From an uncultured Prevotellaceae bacterium (GTDB taxonomy: Bacteria; Bacteroidota; Bacteroidia; Bacteroidales; Bacteroidaceae), in NCBI GenBank assembly GCA_902779455.1, contig CACZBS010000011.1, forward strand, positions 1-64,000: a DNA stretch of 64,000 nt, in the 5' to 3' direction. Every line of letters begins with the position of its first letter. Position 1 is the first letter of the stretch. Under the pieces are notes generated by a model that was not told the DNA's origin, searched no databases, and saw nothing but the letters and a program-made list of their open reading frames with translations. Both the position numbers and the translations under genes were made by a program. Shown here piece after piece: positions 35,394 through 44,071 of the stretch.

Positions 35394-36998
35394 ATGAAAC
35401 ATACATTACTACTCTATATCCTCTTCATCAGCGCCCTGCCGGCCTCAGCCATCAGCCCCGATGCCGACTATTGGCTCGACCGTCTCGACGAGAGCCTCGA
35501 CCAGCGCGAACAATTCGACCGGCAGCGCACCGACCGCATCGACCTGCTGCGCCGCGAGCTCGGCGAGGCCCGCAAGCGGCCGGGCAGCGACCTCTTCGCG
35601 CTGAACTATGCCCTCTACGACGAATATAAGAGCTACTGCTACGACTCGGCCCGATACTACGGCGAGCAGTGCCTCAGCATCGCCCAGCAGCAGCAGCGCG
35701 ACGACCGCCTCGTCGAGGCGCGCCACGCCCTGGCCTTCTCGCTCATCTCCGCCGGACTGCTCAGCGAGGCCGAGGAGCTGCTCGCCTCCATCGACCGCAC
35801 GAAGCTCAGCGGCGCCCTGCTCCAGGAGCACTATGCGCAAACGGCACAGCTGTGGCGCACGAAGGCCGACTACATCGCCCAGGAACCCTACTACACGCGC
35901 TATATCACGCGCAGCAACGCCTGGCTCGACTCGCTGCTGCTGACGCTGCCCGAGGGCTCGATGGCTTGGTGGTCAACACGCGGCTCGAAGCAGATGCGCG
36001 ACAATGATTACCAGCAGGCCCTCGAGTCGTTCGCACACGTCATGGGCAACGACTCCATCGACGCCGACCTCCACCTGCAGGCCATCACGACGGCCGAGAT
36101 GGCGTGGGCCTACGTCTTCCTGGACAACGAGCCGAAGGCCATCGAATACTTCGCACGCTCGGCCGTGGCCGACAACGAGAGTGCCACGCGCGAGATCACC
36201 GCCCTCTACCACCTCTCGCGACTCGTCGACAAGCAGGGGCAGCACGAGCGTGCCAGCCGCTATGTCCATCAGGCCCTCGAGGACATCAACTTCTATAACA
36301 CGCGCCTGCGCAAGGTGGAGATCAACGACATCCTGCCCATCATCGAGCAGGACCGCTACGACGCCCTCCGCTCGCAGCGCAACCTGCTCATCGCCGCCAC
36401 CCTGCTGGCCATCGCCCTGCTCATCGGCATCCTGGGCAGCTACTGGTTTATCCGCAAGCGCAACCGCCAGCTGACCGAGGCCCACGAGACCATCGCCGGA
36501 CAGCTCGAGGAGCTGCGCCAGGCTAACCTGCAGTTGAAGGAGGCCGACAAGATCAAGAATGCCTACATCGGCCGCTCGTTCTACACCAACGCCGAGTTCG
36601 TGGCCAAGCTCGAGAAGCTCTTCCTCGCACTCGACCGCAAGATCGCCACGCGACAGTATGACGACCTGCGCTCGACGCTCAAGCAGTCGACACTCAACAC
36701 GGAGCGCGAGTCGATGTACGAGGCCTTCGACCAGACCTTCCTCAAGCTCTTCCCTGACTTCGTCGAACGCTACAACGCACTCTTCGACGAGAAGGACCGC
36801 CGGCAGCCGCCCACCGAGCAGTCGCTGACCTCCGAGATGCGCATCTTCGCCCTCATCCGCCTGGGCATCACTGACTCGGAGCGCATCGCCAAGTTCCTGG
36901 ACTACTCCGTCCACACGGTCAACACCTACAAGACGCGCATCAAGAACCGCTCGACGGTCGACAACGACCAGTTTGAGCGCCTCATCATGGAAATCTGA
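35394..36998 (+). CDS. DUF6377-type membrane regulator
   Basis: A 534-residue protein with a signal peptide, a periplasmic TPR-like helical region (residues 20-325), one membrane segment (NLLIAATLLAIALLIGILGSY, about 330-350), a cytoplasmic coiled coil (QLTEAHETIAGQLEELRQAN) and a C-terminal LuxR-like helix-turn-helix (DSERIAKFLDYSVHTVNTY, then KTRIKNRS). This layout fits membrane-anchored one-component regulators that commonly flank glycan-use loci in Bacteroidetes. It precedes the glycosidase genes on the same strand and may control them; that link is inference. Confidence 0.85.
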   Translation: MKHTLLLYILFISALPASAISPDADYWLDRLDESLDQREQFDRQRTDRIDLLRRELGEARKRPGSDLFALNYALYDEYKSYCYDSARYYGEQCLSIAQQQQRDDRLVEARHALAFSLISAGLLSEAEELLASIDRTKLSGALLQEHYAQTAQLWRTKADYIAQEPYYTRYITRSNAWLDSLLLTLPEGSMAWWSTRGSKQMRDNDYQQALESFAHVMGNDSIDADLHLQAITTAEMAWAYVFLDNEPKAIEYFARSAVADNESATREITALYHLSRLVDKQGQHERASRYVHQALEDINFYNTRLRKVEINDILPIIEQDRYDALRSQRNLLIAATLLAIALLIGILGSYWFIRKRNRQLTEAHETIAGQLEELRQANLQLKEADKIKNAYIGRSFYTNAEFVAKLEKLFLALDRKIATRQYDDLRSTLKQSTLNTERESMYEAFDQTFLKLFPDFVERYNALFDEKDRRQPPTEQSLTSEMRIFALIRLGITDSERIAKFLDYSVHTVNTYKTRIKNRSTVDNDQFERLIMEI

Positions 36999-36999
36999 G

Positions 37000-37262
37000 A
37001 AAGTTAGAGACCCCACCCCCGACCCCTCCCCTTGAAGGGAGGGGAGTAAGCCTCCCCCGACCCCTCCCAAGGAGGGGAGAGACCCCACCCGACCTCCCCG
37101 AAGGGGAGGAGTTGGCTGGCGCACGGCCCGACGGAAATGACGGCGCAGCTACTCCCCTCCCTTCAAGGGGAGGGGTTGGTTGGCGCACGGCCCGACGGAA
37201 ATGACGGCGCAGCTACTCCCCTCCCTTCAAGGGGAGGGGTTGGGGGTGGGGTCTCTAACTTC
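37000..37262. repeat. G-tract REP cluster (copy 4)
   Basis: A minus-strand G-tract module (37011-37031) and a plus-strand one (37231-37251), with a 65-base tandem duplication between them (GGCGCACGGCCCGACGGAAA repeated). The remainder of the spacer to 37404 shows nothing recognisable. Confidence 0.85.
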
Positions 37263-37404
37263 AATTAATAAACAGCAATAATTTAGAAAACAATCGCACC
37301 ACAGACTATAGAAAACGGGAGCTGTATATTGATTTTGAGCTGAATATTCCGTTAATACAAACCGGCGGCCGGCGCGGCGTCAATGCGCTGGCAGTCAGAA
37401 GATT

Positions 37405-37442
37405 AAGGATTGTATAACCGCCATATTGGTTATACAATCCTT
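37405..37442. terminator. Hairpin between the regulator and GH31 genes
   Basis: A perfect 15-bp stem (AAGGATTGTATAACC and complement) with an 8-base loop. Few T residues follow, so it may be a terminator or a leader hairpin of the GH31 gene. Confidence 0.55.
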
Positions 37443-37526
37443 ATTATATATACGCAGCCGCGGGAAAATGCCGAACTTTGCCACCAACTAAGAACCATTT
37501 TTTTTGCACACAGAACGGACTGAATT

Positions 37527-39785
37527 ATGAAACGACTATTCACTCTCATCGCACTCGCTGCTGCCTTCATCGCCACCAAGGCGCAGGAGGAACAGCTCAA
37601 CCCCGTGGCCGACGCCCGGGCCGTCGTCAGCTGCGGCCAGGCACGCTTCACGGTGCTCACCCCACAGATGATCCGCATCCAGTGGAGCGAGCAGCAGAAG
37701 TTTGAGGACCGCGCCACCTTCGCCGTCGTCAACCGCCGCCTGCCCGTCCCCGAGTTCACCAAGGAGGAGCATGACGGCGTGCTCGTCATCAAGACCGATG
37801 CGTTGACCCTTAAATATAAGATAGGTGGGCGCATCGACGACCGCCGGCCGTCGGACGACGTGCTCTCCATCACGTTCACGCTCAACGGACGCCAGGTCGA
37901 GTGGTATCCCGGCAAGGACGACCTGCTCAACCTGAAGGGCACCACGCGCACCCTGGACGGCCAGATTGGCGACAACAAACGCCAGGAGATGGAGAACGGA
38001 CTGCTCTCGCGCGCCGGATGGGCCGTCATCGACGAGTCGCCCGCCACGCGCCGCGGCGACGGCTCGCGCACCTTCGCCTTCGACGGCGAGCAGGACGGCA
38101 TCGAATGGGTGGCCGAGCCTGTGGACAAGGCTGCCAAGGACTGGTATTTCCTCGGCTATGGCCATGACTACAAGAAGTGTCTGAACGACTTCATCCGCGT
38201 GGCCGGACGCCAGCCCATGCCGCCGCTCTACGTGCTGGGCTACTGGTACTCGAAGTATCAGCGCTACACGGCCGAGGAGTTCATGCAGATCGCTGACGAC
38301 GTGAAGCGCAACCAGATACCCATGGACGTCATGATCTTCGACATGGACTGGCACACCGAGGGCTGGACGGGCTGGACATGGGACAAGAGCATCATCCCCG
38401 ACCCCGAGGGCCTCATCGACTACATGCACCGCCAGGGCTTGAAGGTGGCGCTCAACCTGCACCCGGCTGACGGCGTCGACGCCGACGAGGACTACTTCCA
38501 GGAGGTGCGCCAGGACATGGGCCTCGGCGAGGACGCGAAGGTGGTGCCCTGGAACCTGTCGGACAAGCGCTTCTATCACTCGATGTTCAACCGCATCCTG
38601 CGCGCCCGCGAAAAACAAGGTGTCGACTTCTGGTGGCTCGACTGGCAGCAGAACCTCACGTCGAAGTATGTCGACGGACTGGGCGAGACGTTCTGGTGTA
38701 ACCACGTCTTCTACAACGACATGCGCCTCCACCGCCCTGACCACCGACCTCTCATCTTCCACCGCTGGGGCGGACTGGGCTCCCATCGCTACCCCATCGG
38801 CTTCTCAGGCGACTCGTTCACGACCTACGGCACGCTGGCCTGGCAGCCCTACTTCACCGCCACGGCCTCCAACGTCTGCTTCGGCTATTGGGGCCACGAC
38901 CTCGGCGGACACCAGCAGACGGGCCCCAACGACCCTGAGATCTATCTGCGCTGGATGCAGTACGGCGTCTTCACACCCATCTTCCGCACCCATGCCACCA
39001 ACTGGCCCGGCATCGAGCGCCGCATCTGGAAGTATGAGAACTTCCCCCTGCTGCTCGAGACCGTCCGACTGCGCTATCGCCTGATGCCTTACATCTATAA
39101 TGCCTGCCGCCAGGCCTACGACACGGGTGTGTCGATCTGCCGGCCCCTCTATTACGAATGGCCGGAGGAGAACAATGCCTACCTCTTTGAAGATGAATAT
39201 ATGTTCGGCGACGACATCCTCGTGGCACCCGTCGTGACGCCCACAGGCGCCGACGGACGCGCCGCACGCCGCACATGGCTGCCCGAGGGCCGCTGGTACG
39301 ACGTGTGCCGCGCCAAGGTCGTCGACGGCGCCCAGACGCTCACTGACAGCTACGCGCTGCAGGAGACGCCCTACTTCCTCAGGGCCGGCGCCGTCATCGT
39401 CAACAACCCGCCGATGCTCAACCTCAACGAGCGCCCCGACCGGCTGATCCTGCAGGTCGTGCCCGGCGCCGACGGCCAGGGCTCGCTCTATGAGGACGAG
39501 AACGACACCGAGGGCTACAAGCGCGGCCTCTTCACCACCACCGCCTTCACCCATCAGGGCGCCTCGCTGACCATCGAGCCCCGCCAGGGCAGCTTCCCCG
39601 GCATGCCCGCGGAGCGCGCCTGGACCGTCGAGTTCCTCGGCACCGACCGCCCGCAGGCCGTCAGCATCGACGGCCGCCGCCTCAACAACGGCCAGTGGAC
39701 CTACGACGCCGAGCGCCACCTGACGACCGTCTACGTCGGCACGACGCCCTGCAGCCAGAGAATTAACATCACCCTCGAACCCTAA
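37527..39785 (+). CDS. GH31 alpha-glycosidase
   Basis: A 752-residue exported retaining alpha-glycosidase. A signal peptide ends TKAQ. Residues about 25-215 form the N-terminal beta-sandwich, and the (beta/alpha)8 barrel follows from VLGYWYSKYQRYT. The nucleophile is D372 (FWWLDWQQ) and the acid/base D429 (FSGDSFTTYG), with RTHATNWPG, YIYNACRQAY and GDDILVAPVV as typical late barrel and C-terminal signatures. Specificity (alpha-glucosidase or alpha-xylosidase) cannot be told from sequence alone. It is followed after 13 bases by a SusE/F-like lipoprotein, so starch-like glucans are a plausible substrate. Confidence 0.9.
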   Translation: MKRLFTLIALAAAFIATKAQEEQLNPVADARAVVSCGQARFTVLTPQMIRIQWSEQQKFEDRATFAVVNRRLPVPEFTKEEHDGVLVIKTDALTLKYKIGGRIDDRRPSDDVLSITFTLNGRQVEWYPGKDDLLNLKGTTRTLDGQIGDNKRQEMENGLLSRAGWAVIDESPATRRGDGSRTFAFDGEQDGIEWVAEPVDKAAKDWYFLGYGHDYKKCLNDFIRVAGRQPMPPLYVLGYWYSKYQRYTAEEFMQIADDVKRNQIPMDVMIFDMDWHTEGWTGWTWDKSIIPDPEGLIDYMHRQGLKVALNLHPADGVDADEDYFQEVRQDMGLGEDAKVVPWNLSDKRFYHSMFNRILRAREKQGVDFWWLDWQQNLTSKYVDGLGETFWCNHVFYNDMRLHRPDHRPLIFHRWGGLGSHRYPIGFSGDSFTTYGTLAWQPYFTATASNVCFGYWGHDLGGHQQTGPNDPEIYLRWMQYGVFTPIFRTHATNWPGIERRIWKYENFPLLLETVRLRYRLMPYIYNACRQAYDTGVSICRPLYYEWPEENNAYLFEDEYMFGDDILVAPVVTPTGADGRAARRTWLPEGRWYDVCRAKVVDGAQTLTDSYALQETPYFLRAGAVIVNNPPMLNLNERPDRLILQVVPGADGQGSLYEDENDTEGYKRGLFTTTAFTHQGASLTIEPRQGSFPGMPAERAWTVEFLGTDRPQAVSIDGRRLNNGQWTYDAERHLTTVYVGTTPCSQRINITLEP

Positions 39786-39798
39786 AGCTTAGCCCATC

Positions 39799-40707
39799 AT
39801 GAAGAAAATATCATCCCTCCTCCTGCTCCTCCTCGCCGTCCTGCCCAGCTGCGGCACTGCCGCAGCTCACCCAACGGGACAGAACCCCGCCGCCCCTGCC
39901 GCCGCCGCCCCCGCTCCCGCCGCCTCCCGTCCGGTTAGCTGCGGCATTGCCGCAGCTCACACAACGGGACAGGAAGCCCCCACAACGAGAACGGAAGCCG
40001 CCGCAGGCCAGAACCCCGCCGCCACGGCCGACATCCCGGCCCTCTGGATCAGCGGCACGGCCGTCCCCGGCGGCGTGCAGCAGCTCGAGGCCATGCCCGA
40101 CGGCAAGACCTATAAATTCGCAGGCCAGCTCCTGCCCGGCGAGCTGATCATCCAGACCACGAAGAAGGCCGGCAAGACGACCCGATACATCGTCCCCACC
40201 TTGCCCGACGCCCTCATCGTCAGCCGCGGCATACGCTTCCGGGAGACCACCGACGCCCCGTCCGCCGCCGACGCCTGGCAGGTGCCCTTTGAGAACGACC
40301 TCTACCGCTTCAGCGTCAGCATCGCCCGCCAGCAGGTCAGCGGCGAGATCTTCCAGCCCTGGGGCGAGCTCTTCATCGCCGGCGGCGCCACCGAGGTGGG
40401 CTGGGCGTGCGAGGGCAAGATGCTGCTCATGAAGCAGGACCTCGAGAACCCCTGCCTCTGGACCTGGGAGGGCGAGCTGCGCCAGCATCCCGACGTCGAG
40501 GAGCCCCGCAGCTTCAAGTTCCAGGGTCAGGACCGCTGGCACCCCAAGTCGCTCCACCCCTACCGCCAGGGCACCGACATCCTCCGTGAGCCCTGCCTGC
40601 GCACGGGCGGCGACGACACGAAGTGGGAGGTCTCGCGCGACGGCCGCTACCGCATCCAGGTCGACCTGTTCCACGAGACCATCAAGGCCGAGCTTCTGAA
40701 GCCCTAA
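39799..40707 (+). CDS. SusE/SusF-like outer-surface lipoprotein
   Basis: A 302-residue lipoprotein with lipobox LPSC (C18). After a Pro/Ala-rich linker, residues about 80-170 form one beta domain and 180-300 a SusE/F-type starch-binding module (GELFIAGGATEVGWA, FKFQGQDRWHPKSLHPY, KWEVSRDGRYRIQVDL). Such proteins hold glucan at the cell surface. The linker contains a 90-base tandem duplication, each copy with the palindrome AGCTGCGGCA-TGCCGCAGCT. The first palindrome encodes the lipidated cysteine itself, and the second creates a lipobox-like PVSC. Confidence 0.8.
   Translation: MKKISSLLLLLLAVLPSCGTAAAHPTGQNPAAPAAAAPAPAASRPVSCGIAAAHTTGQEAPTTRTEAAAGQNPAATADIPALWISGTAVPGGVQQLEAMPDGKTYKFAGQLLPGELIIQTTKKAGKTTRYIVPTLPDALIVSRGIRFRETTDAPSAADAWQVPFENDLYRFSVSIARQQVSGEIFQPWGELFIAGGATEVGWACEGKMLLMKQDLENPCLWTWEGELRQHPDVEEPRSFKFQGQDRWHPKSLHPYRQGTDILREPCLRTGGDDTKWEVSRDGRYRIQVDLFHETIKAELLKP
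39847..39975 (+). repeat. Coding palindromes in the lipoprotein linker
   Basis: Palindromes at 39847-39867 and 39937-39957 are exactly 90 bases apart. Each is followed by CAC-CAACGGGACAG and is read as CGTAAAHPTGQ and CGIAAAHTTGQ. The AACGGGA tail is shared with the palindromes in the HhH barrel gene. Confidence 0.8.
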
Positions 40708-40715
40708 ATTGCGTA

Positions 40716-40771
40716 AAACGGCCCTTTTCGATAGTAATATAGGGGTATATTACCTTCGAAAAGCACCGTTT
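40716..40771. repeat. Hairpin in the spacer of two surface-protein genes
   Basis: Near-perfect inverted arms (AAACGG-CCTTTTCGA-AGTAATATA and complement) with a GGGG loop, related to the GAAGCGGTGCTTTTC family. Confidence 0.75.
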
Positions 40772-40817
40772 CGCACCCGAGACAACAAAACAACAAACCA
40801 TAAAAAATCAAGCAACA

Positions 40818-43800
40818 ATGAAGAAACAACTACTCACCACCGTGCTGCTGTCAGTCATGGCATGCCTGGCAGGCACACAGCAGGCTTCGGCCTTAGACCA
40901 GGTGGACGGCGTCTATCAGATCGGCACCGCCCAGGACCTCGTCGACTTCTCTAACCACGTGGCCAGCGGCAACGGCTCGGCCAACGCCGTGCTGACGGCC
41001 GACATCGACATGCAGGGCGCCACGTTCTCGCCCATCGGCACCACGTCGAGCCCCTATCGCGGCACCTTCGACGGACAGCAGCACTACATCATGAGCCTCA
41101 CGCTCGACCTGCCTGAGCAGGAATACGTCGGACTCTTCGGCGTGCTCAACGGCGGCGCCGTGATCAAGAACGTCATCATGGACTGGTCGTGCTACATCAA
41201 CGGCTCGGCCTTCGTCGGCGGCATTGCCGGCGGCACCAACGGCGGCGGCACCGTCACCTTCGAGAACTGCGGCAACGAGGCCACCGTCGGCGCCCAGAAC
41301 CAGAACGCCGCCGGCATCATCGGCGTCAGCATGAACAGCCAGTGCGGCATCGTCATGCGCAACTGCTTCAACACGGGCGGCATCTCCGGCGCCCGCGAGT
41401 CGGCAGCCCTCTGCGGATGGGTCGGCGACACGGGCTCCATCATCCAGAACTGCTACAACGCCGGCTTCGTCATCGGCATGGACGGCACCAACTCGCTCTG
41501 GCGCAACGGCCGGGGCAAGGGCACTAACAACTACGACTCCTACGGCTATCAGGGCACGCTCATCAGCGAGGACGAGTATGAGCTGTCGACGGGCGCCGTG
41601 ACCTATCAGATCAACGGCAGCCAGTCGGACAACGTCATCTGGTATCAGACGCTCGGACAGGACATGCACCCCGTGCCCTTCTCGTCGCACGGCATCGTCT
41701 ACGCCGTGGGCGACCTCTACTGCGACGGCACGTCGAAGGGCGGCGAGCTGACCTTCTCGAACACGAACGAGTCGAACCGCGACGCCCACGAGTTCGTCGA
41801 CGGCATCTGCAAGAACTGCGGCACGCCCGACGCTGACTACAAGACGCTGACGGCCGACGGCTACTATGAGCTGGGCACGGCCGCCGACCTCAACTGGTTT
41901 GCATCCCTCGTCAACCACGGCAAGAAGAAGGTCAACGCCCGCCTGACGGCCGACATCGACTTCAGCCAGTTCACCACGGCCGACGTCATGATCGGCGGCG
42001 ACGCCTTCACGGCCAACGAGGGCGACGAGGAGCATGCCTTCGAGGGCATCTTCGACGGCCAGGGCCATAAGATCACGGTCAACTACAACGTCTCCTACGA
42101 CGGCGTGGCCCTCTTCAAGGTGGTCAACAACTCGACCATCCGCAACCTCGTCATCGACGGCTCCATCGAGAGCACACAGCGCTACATCGGCGGCGTGGGC
42201 TACGTCAGCCGCGGCACCTGCCTCTATGAGAACATCGTCGTCGCCGTCAACATCACCGGCACGTATCCCGGCGACGCCACACACGGCGGACTCTTCGCCG
42301 TCTGCCACGAGAGCCCCACATTCCGCAACTGCGCCTTCGTCGGCACCATGAACGCCCCCGACTGTGAGGGCTCGGCCGCCATCATCGGCTATGCCCACGG
42401 CAGCGTCGAGACGCTCATCGAGAACTGCTACGTCGCCTCCAGCCTGCTCGAGATGACCGGCAACTCGACCGTCATCGCCCGCAACGTCAACACGGTGCTC
42501 AACTGCTTCTACACGGACAACATCATCTTCCTCAGCGACAACCGCTGCACGCTCGTCAGCGAGGAGGCCGTGCGCTCCGGCGAGCTGGCCTACACCATCA
42601 ACCTGGCCATCGACGGCAACCCCTGGCGCCAGAACATCGGCACCGACGCCTACCCCGTGCCCTTCGAGAGCCACGCCGTCGTCTATGCCAACGGCGCACT
42701 CAGCTGCGACGGCACGCCTAAGGGCACCATCACCTATTCGAACACCGAGAGCGAGACCCTGCGCGACGCCCACCAGTATGGCGCCGACGGCGTCTGCACC
42801 GTCTGCGGCGCACGCCTCATCAGCAACGGACAGCAGCTCGTCGCCGTGGCCAACGGCATCAACGACGGCTCCATCAGCCCCGCCATCAGCATCGACCTCG
42901 ACGCCGACATCGACCTCGACGGACTGACCTTCGAGGGCATCGGCATCCGATTCAACGAGGCCACCGGCGAGACCGACGAAGAGGGCAACCCGACCTACCG
43001 CGACGTGCTGCGTCCCTTCGAGGGCACCTTCGACGGCCACGGCCACCACATCTCGAACATGCTCATCGACGTCCAGGACGGCAACAAGGGCCTCTTCGGA
43101 CTCGTCCGCGGCGCCACCATCCGCAACGTCGTCGTCGACAACACCTGCCAGATCTACTCCACGGGCTATTCCGCCGGCATCGTCGGCACGACCACCGGCG
43201 GCGGCGTCGTCACCATCGAGAACTGCGGCAACGAGGCCCTCGTCAACGTCGGACAGAACGGCGTCAACGGCGCCGGCATCCTCGGCGTCAACGACCTCAG
43301 CGCGGCCTACATCCGCATCATCAACTGCTACAACACGGGCGACATCATCGGACAGCGCGAGTGCGCAGCCATCAGCGGATGGCTCGGCGACCGCTTCGAG
43401 GTGGTCAACTGCTACAACTCGGGCATCGTCTCGCCGGAGGCCGTCGACGGCATCCGCACCTTCGCACGCCACAACGCCTCGGCCAACTTCACCAACTGCT
43501 ACGAGGTCACGAGCCAGCAGGTCCAGAGCGTAGAGTTCGACGACGTCATCAGCGGCAGCCTCTGCTATCAGCTCAACGAGGGCGCCGGCAAGACCATCTA
43601 CTATCAGACCCTCGGCCAGGACGAGCACCCCGTGCTCGACGCCACCCACGGCGTGGTCAGCAAGAGCGCCGACGGCACCTATGCCAACGGCATCAAGGCC
43701 GTCGTCAGCTCGATGGCCAGCGGCCGCAGCGCCGTCTACGACCTGCAGGGTCGCAGCCACCAGTCGATGCAGCGCGGCCTCAACATCGTCCGCTCCGCCG

Positions 43801-43832
43801 ACGGCAGCGTCCGGAAGGTCCTCGTCAAGTAA
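40818..43832 (+). CDS. Giant GLUG-repeat surface protein (1)
   Basis: 1004 residues: signal peptide, three tandem modules and a sorting-type tail (YDLQGR...GLNIVRSADGSVRKVLVK). Each module opens with G-x-Y-x-(I/L)-GTA-x-DL and an LTADID strand, continues with FDGQGH-type turns and GLUG-like rungs (VGGIAGGTNGGG, NCGNEA, NCYN) as in parallel beta-helices, and ends with WYQTLGQD-HPVPF-SHG-VYA-G-L-CDGT. Modules are joined by H-x(5-8)-DG-x-C-x-x-CG linkers (DGICKNCGTPD, DGVCTVCGARL). It could be an adhesin or a glycan-binding protein; no catalytic residues are assigned. Confidence 0.75.
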   Translation: MKKQLLTTVLLSVMACLAGTQQASALDQVDGVYQIGTAQDLVDFSNHVASGNGSANAVLTADIDMQGATFSPIGTTSSPYRGTFDGQQHYIMSLTLDLPEQEYVGLFGVLNGGAVIKNVIMDWSCYINGSAFVGGIAGGTNGGGTVTFENCGNEATVGAQNQNAAGIIGVSMNSQCGIVMRNCFNTGGISGARESAALCGWVGDTGSIIQNCYNAGFVIGMDGTNSLWRNGRGKGTNNYDSYGYQGTLISEDEYELSTGAVTYQINGSQSDNVIWYQTLGQDMHPVPFSSHGIVYAVGDLYCDGTSKGGELTFSNTNESNRDAHEFVDGICKNCGTPDADYKTLTADGYYELGTAADLNWFASLVNHGKKKVNARLTADIDFSQFTTADVMIGGDAFTANEGDEEHAFEGIFDGQGHKITVNYNVSYDGVALFKVVNNSTIRNLVIDGSIESTQRYIGGVGYVSRGTCLYENIVVAVNITGTYPGDATHGGLFAVCHESPTFRNCAFVGTMNAPDCEGSAAIIGYAHGSVETLIENCYVASSLLEMTGNSTVIARNVNTVLNCFYTDNIIFLSDNRCTLVSEEAVRSGELAYTINLAIDGNPWRQNIGTDAYPVPFESHAVVYANGALSCDGTPKGTITYSNTESETLRDAHQYGADGVCTVCGARLISNGQQLVAVANGINDGSISPAISIDLDADIDLDGLTFEGIGIRFNEATGETDEEGNPTYRDVLRPFEGTFDGHGHHISNMLIDVQDGNKGLFGLVRGATIRNVVVDNTCQIYSTGYSAGIVGTTTGGGVVTIENCGNEALVNVGQNGVNGAGILGVNDLSAAYIRIINCYNTGDIIGQRECAAISGWLGDRFEVVNCYNSGIVSPEAVDGIRTFARHNASANFTNCYEVTSQQVQSVEFDDVISGSLCYQLNEGAGKTIYYQTLGQDEHPVLDATHGVVSKSADGTYANGIKAVVSSMASGRSAVYDLQGRSHQSMQRGLNIVRSADGSVRKVLVK

Positions 43833-43870
43833 AAAAACTACGGTGATGATTTTAAAAACAACGGATTAAG

Positions 43871-44041
43871 ACGAATTTCACGAATTGTCACGAATTAAAA
43901 CGTATTGCACGAATTATTTCGTGACAATTCGTGGAATGAATATAATTAGTGAAATAGAAAATAATTAGTGAAATAGATAATAATTAGTGAAATAAATTAT
44001 AATTCGTGACAATTCGTGTAATTCGTCTCAATTCGTTGTTT
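43871..44041. repeat. ACGAATTGTCACGAATT word repeat with inverted arms
   Basis: Left arm of ACGAATT words, a middle of three AATAATTAGTGAAATAGA-like units, and a right arm of AATTCGTGACAATTCGTG words complementary to the left. It fills the spacer and could fold into one long hairpin. Confidence 0.8.
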
Positions 44042-44071
44042 TTAAAAAAATCTCGAAAAATAATTAGTTAA

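Noticed and set aside
40893-43760. 955-codon open frame antisense to the giant surface protein, and similar antisense frames such as 301-2433, 9251-10543 and 12490-13707
   Set aside because: High GC at third positions of the sense genes removes stops from one antisense frame. The translations are Asp/Ala/Val/Gly/Leu-rich without family motifs, while the sense strands carry clear domains.
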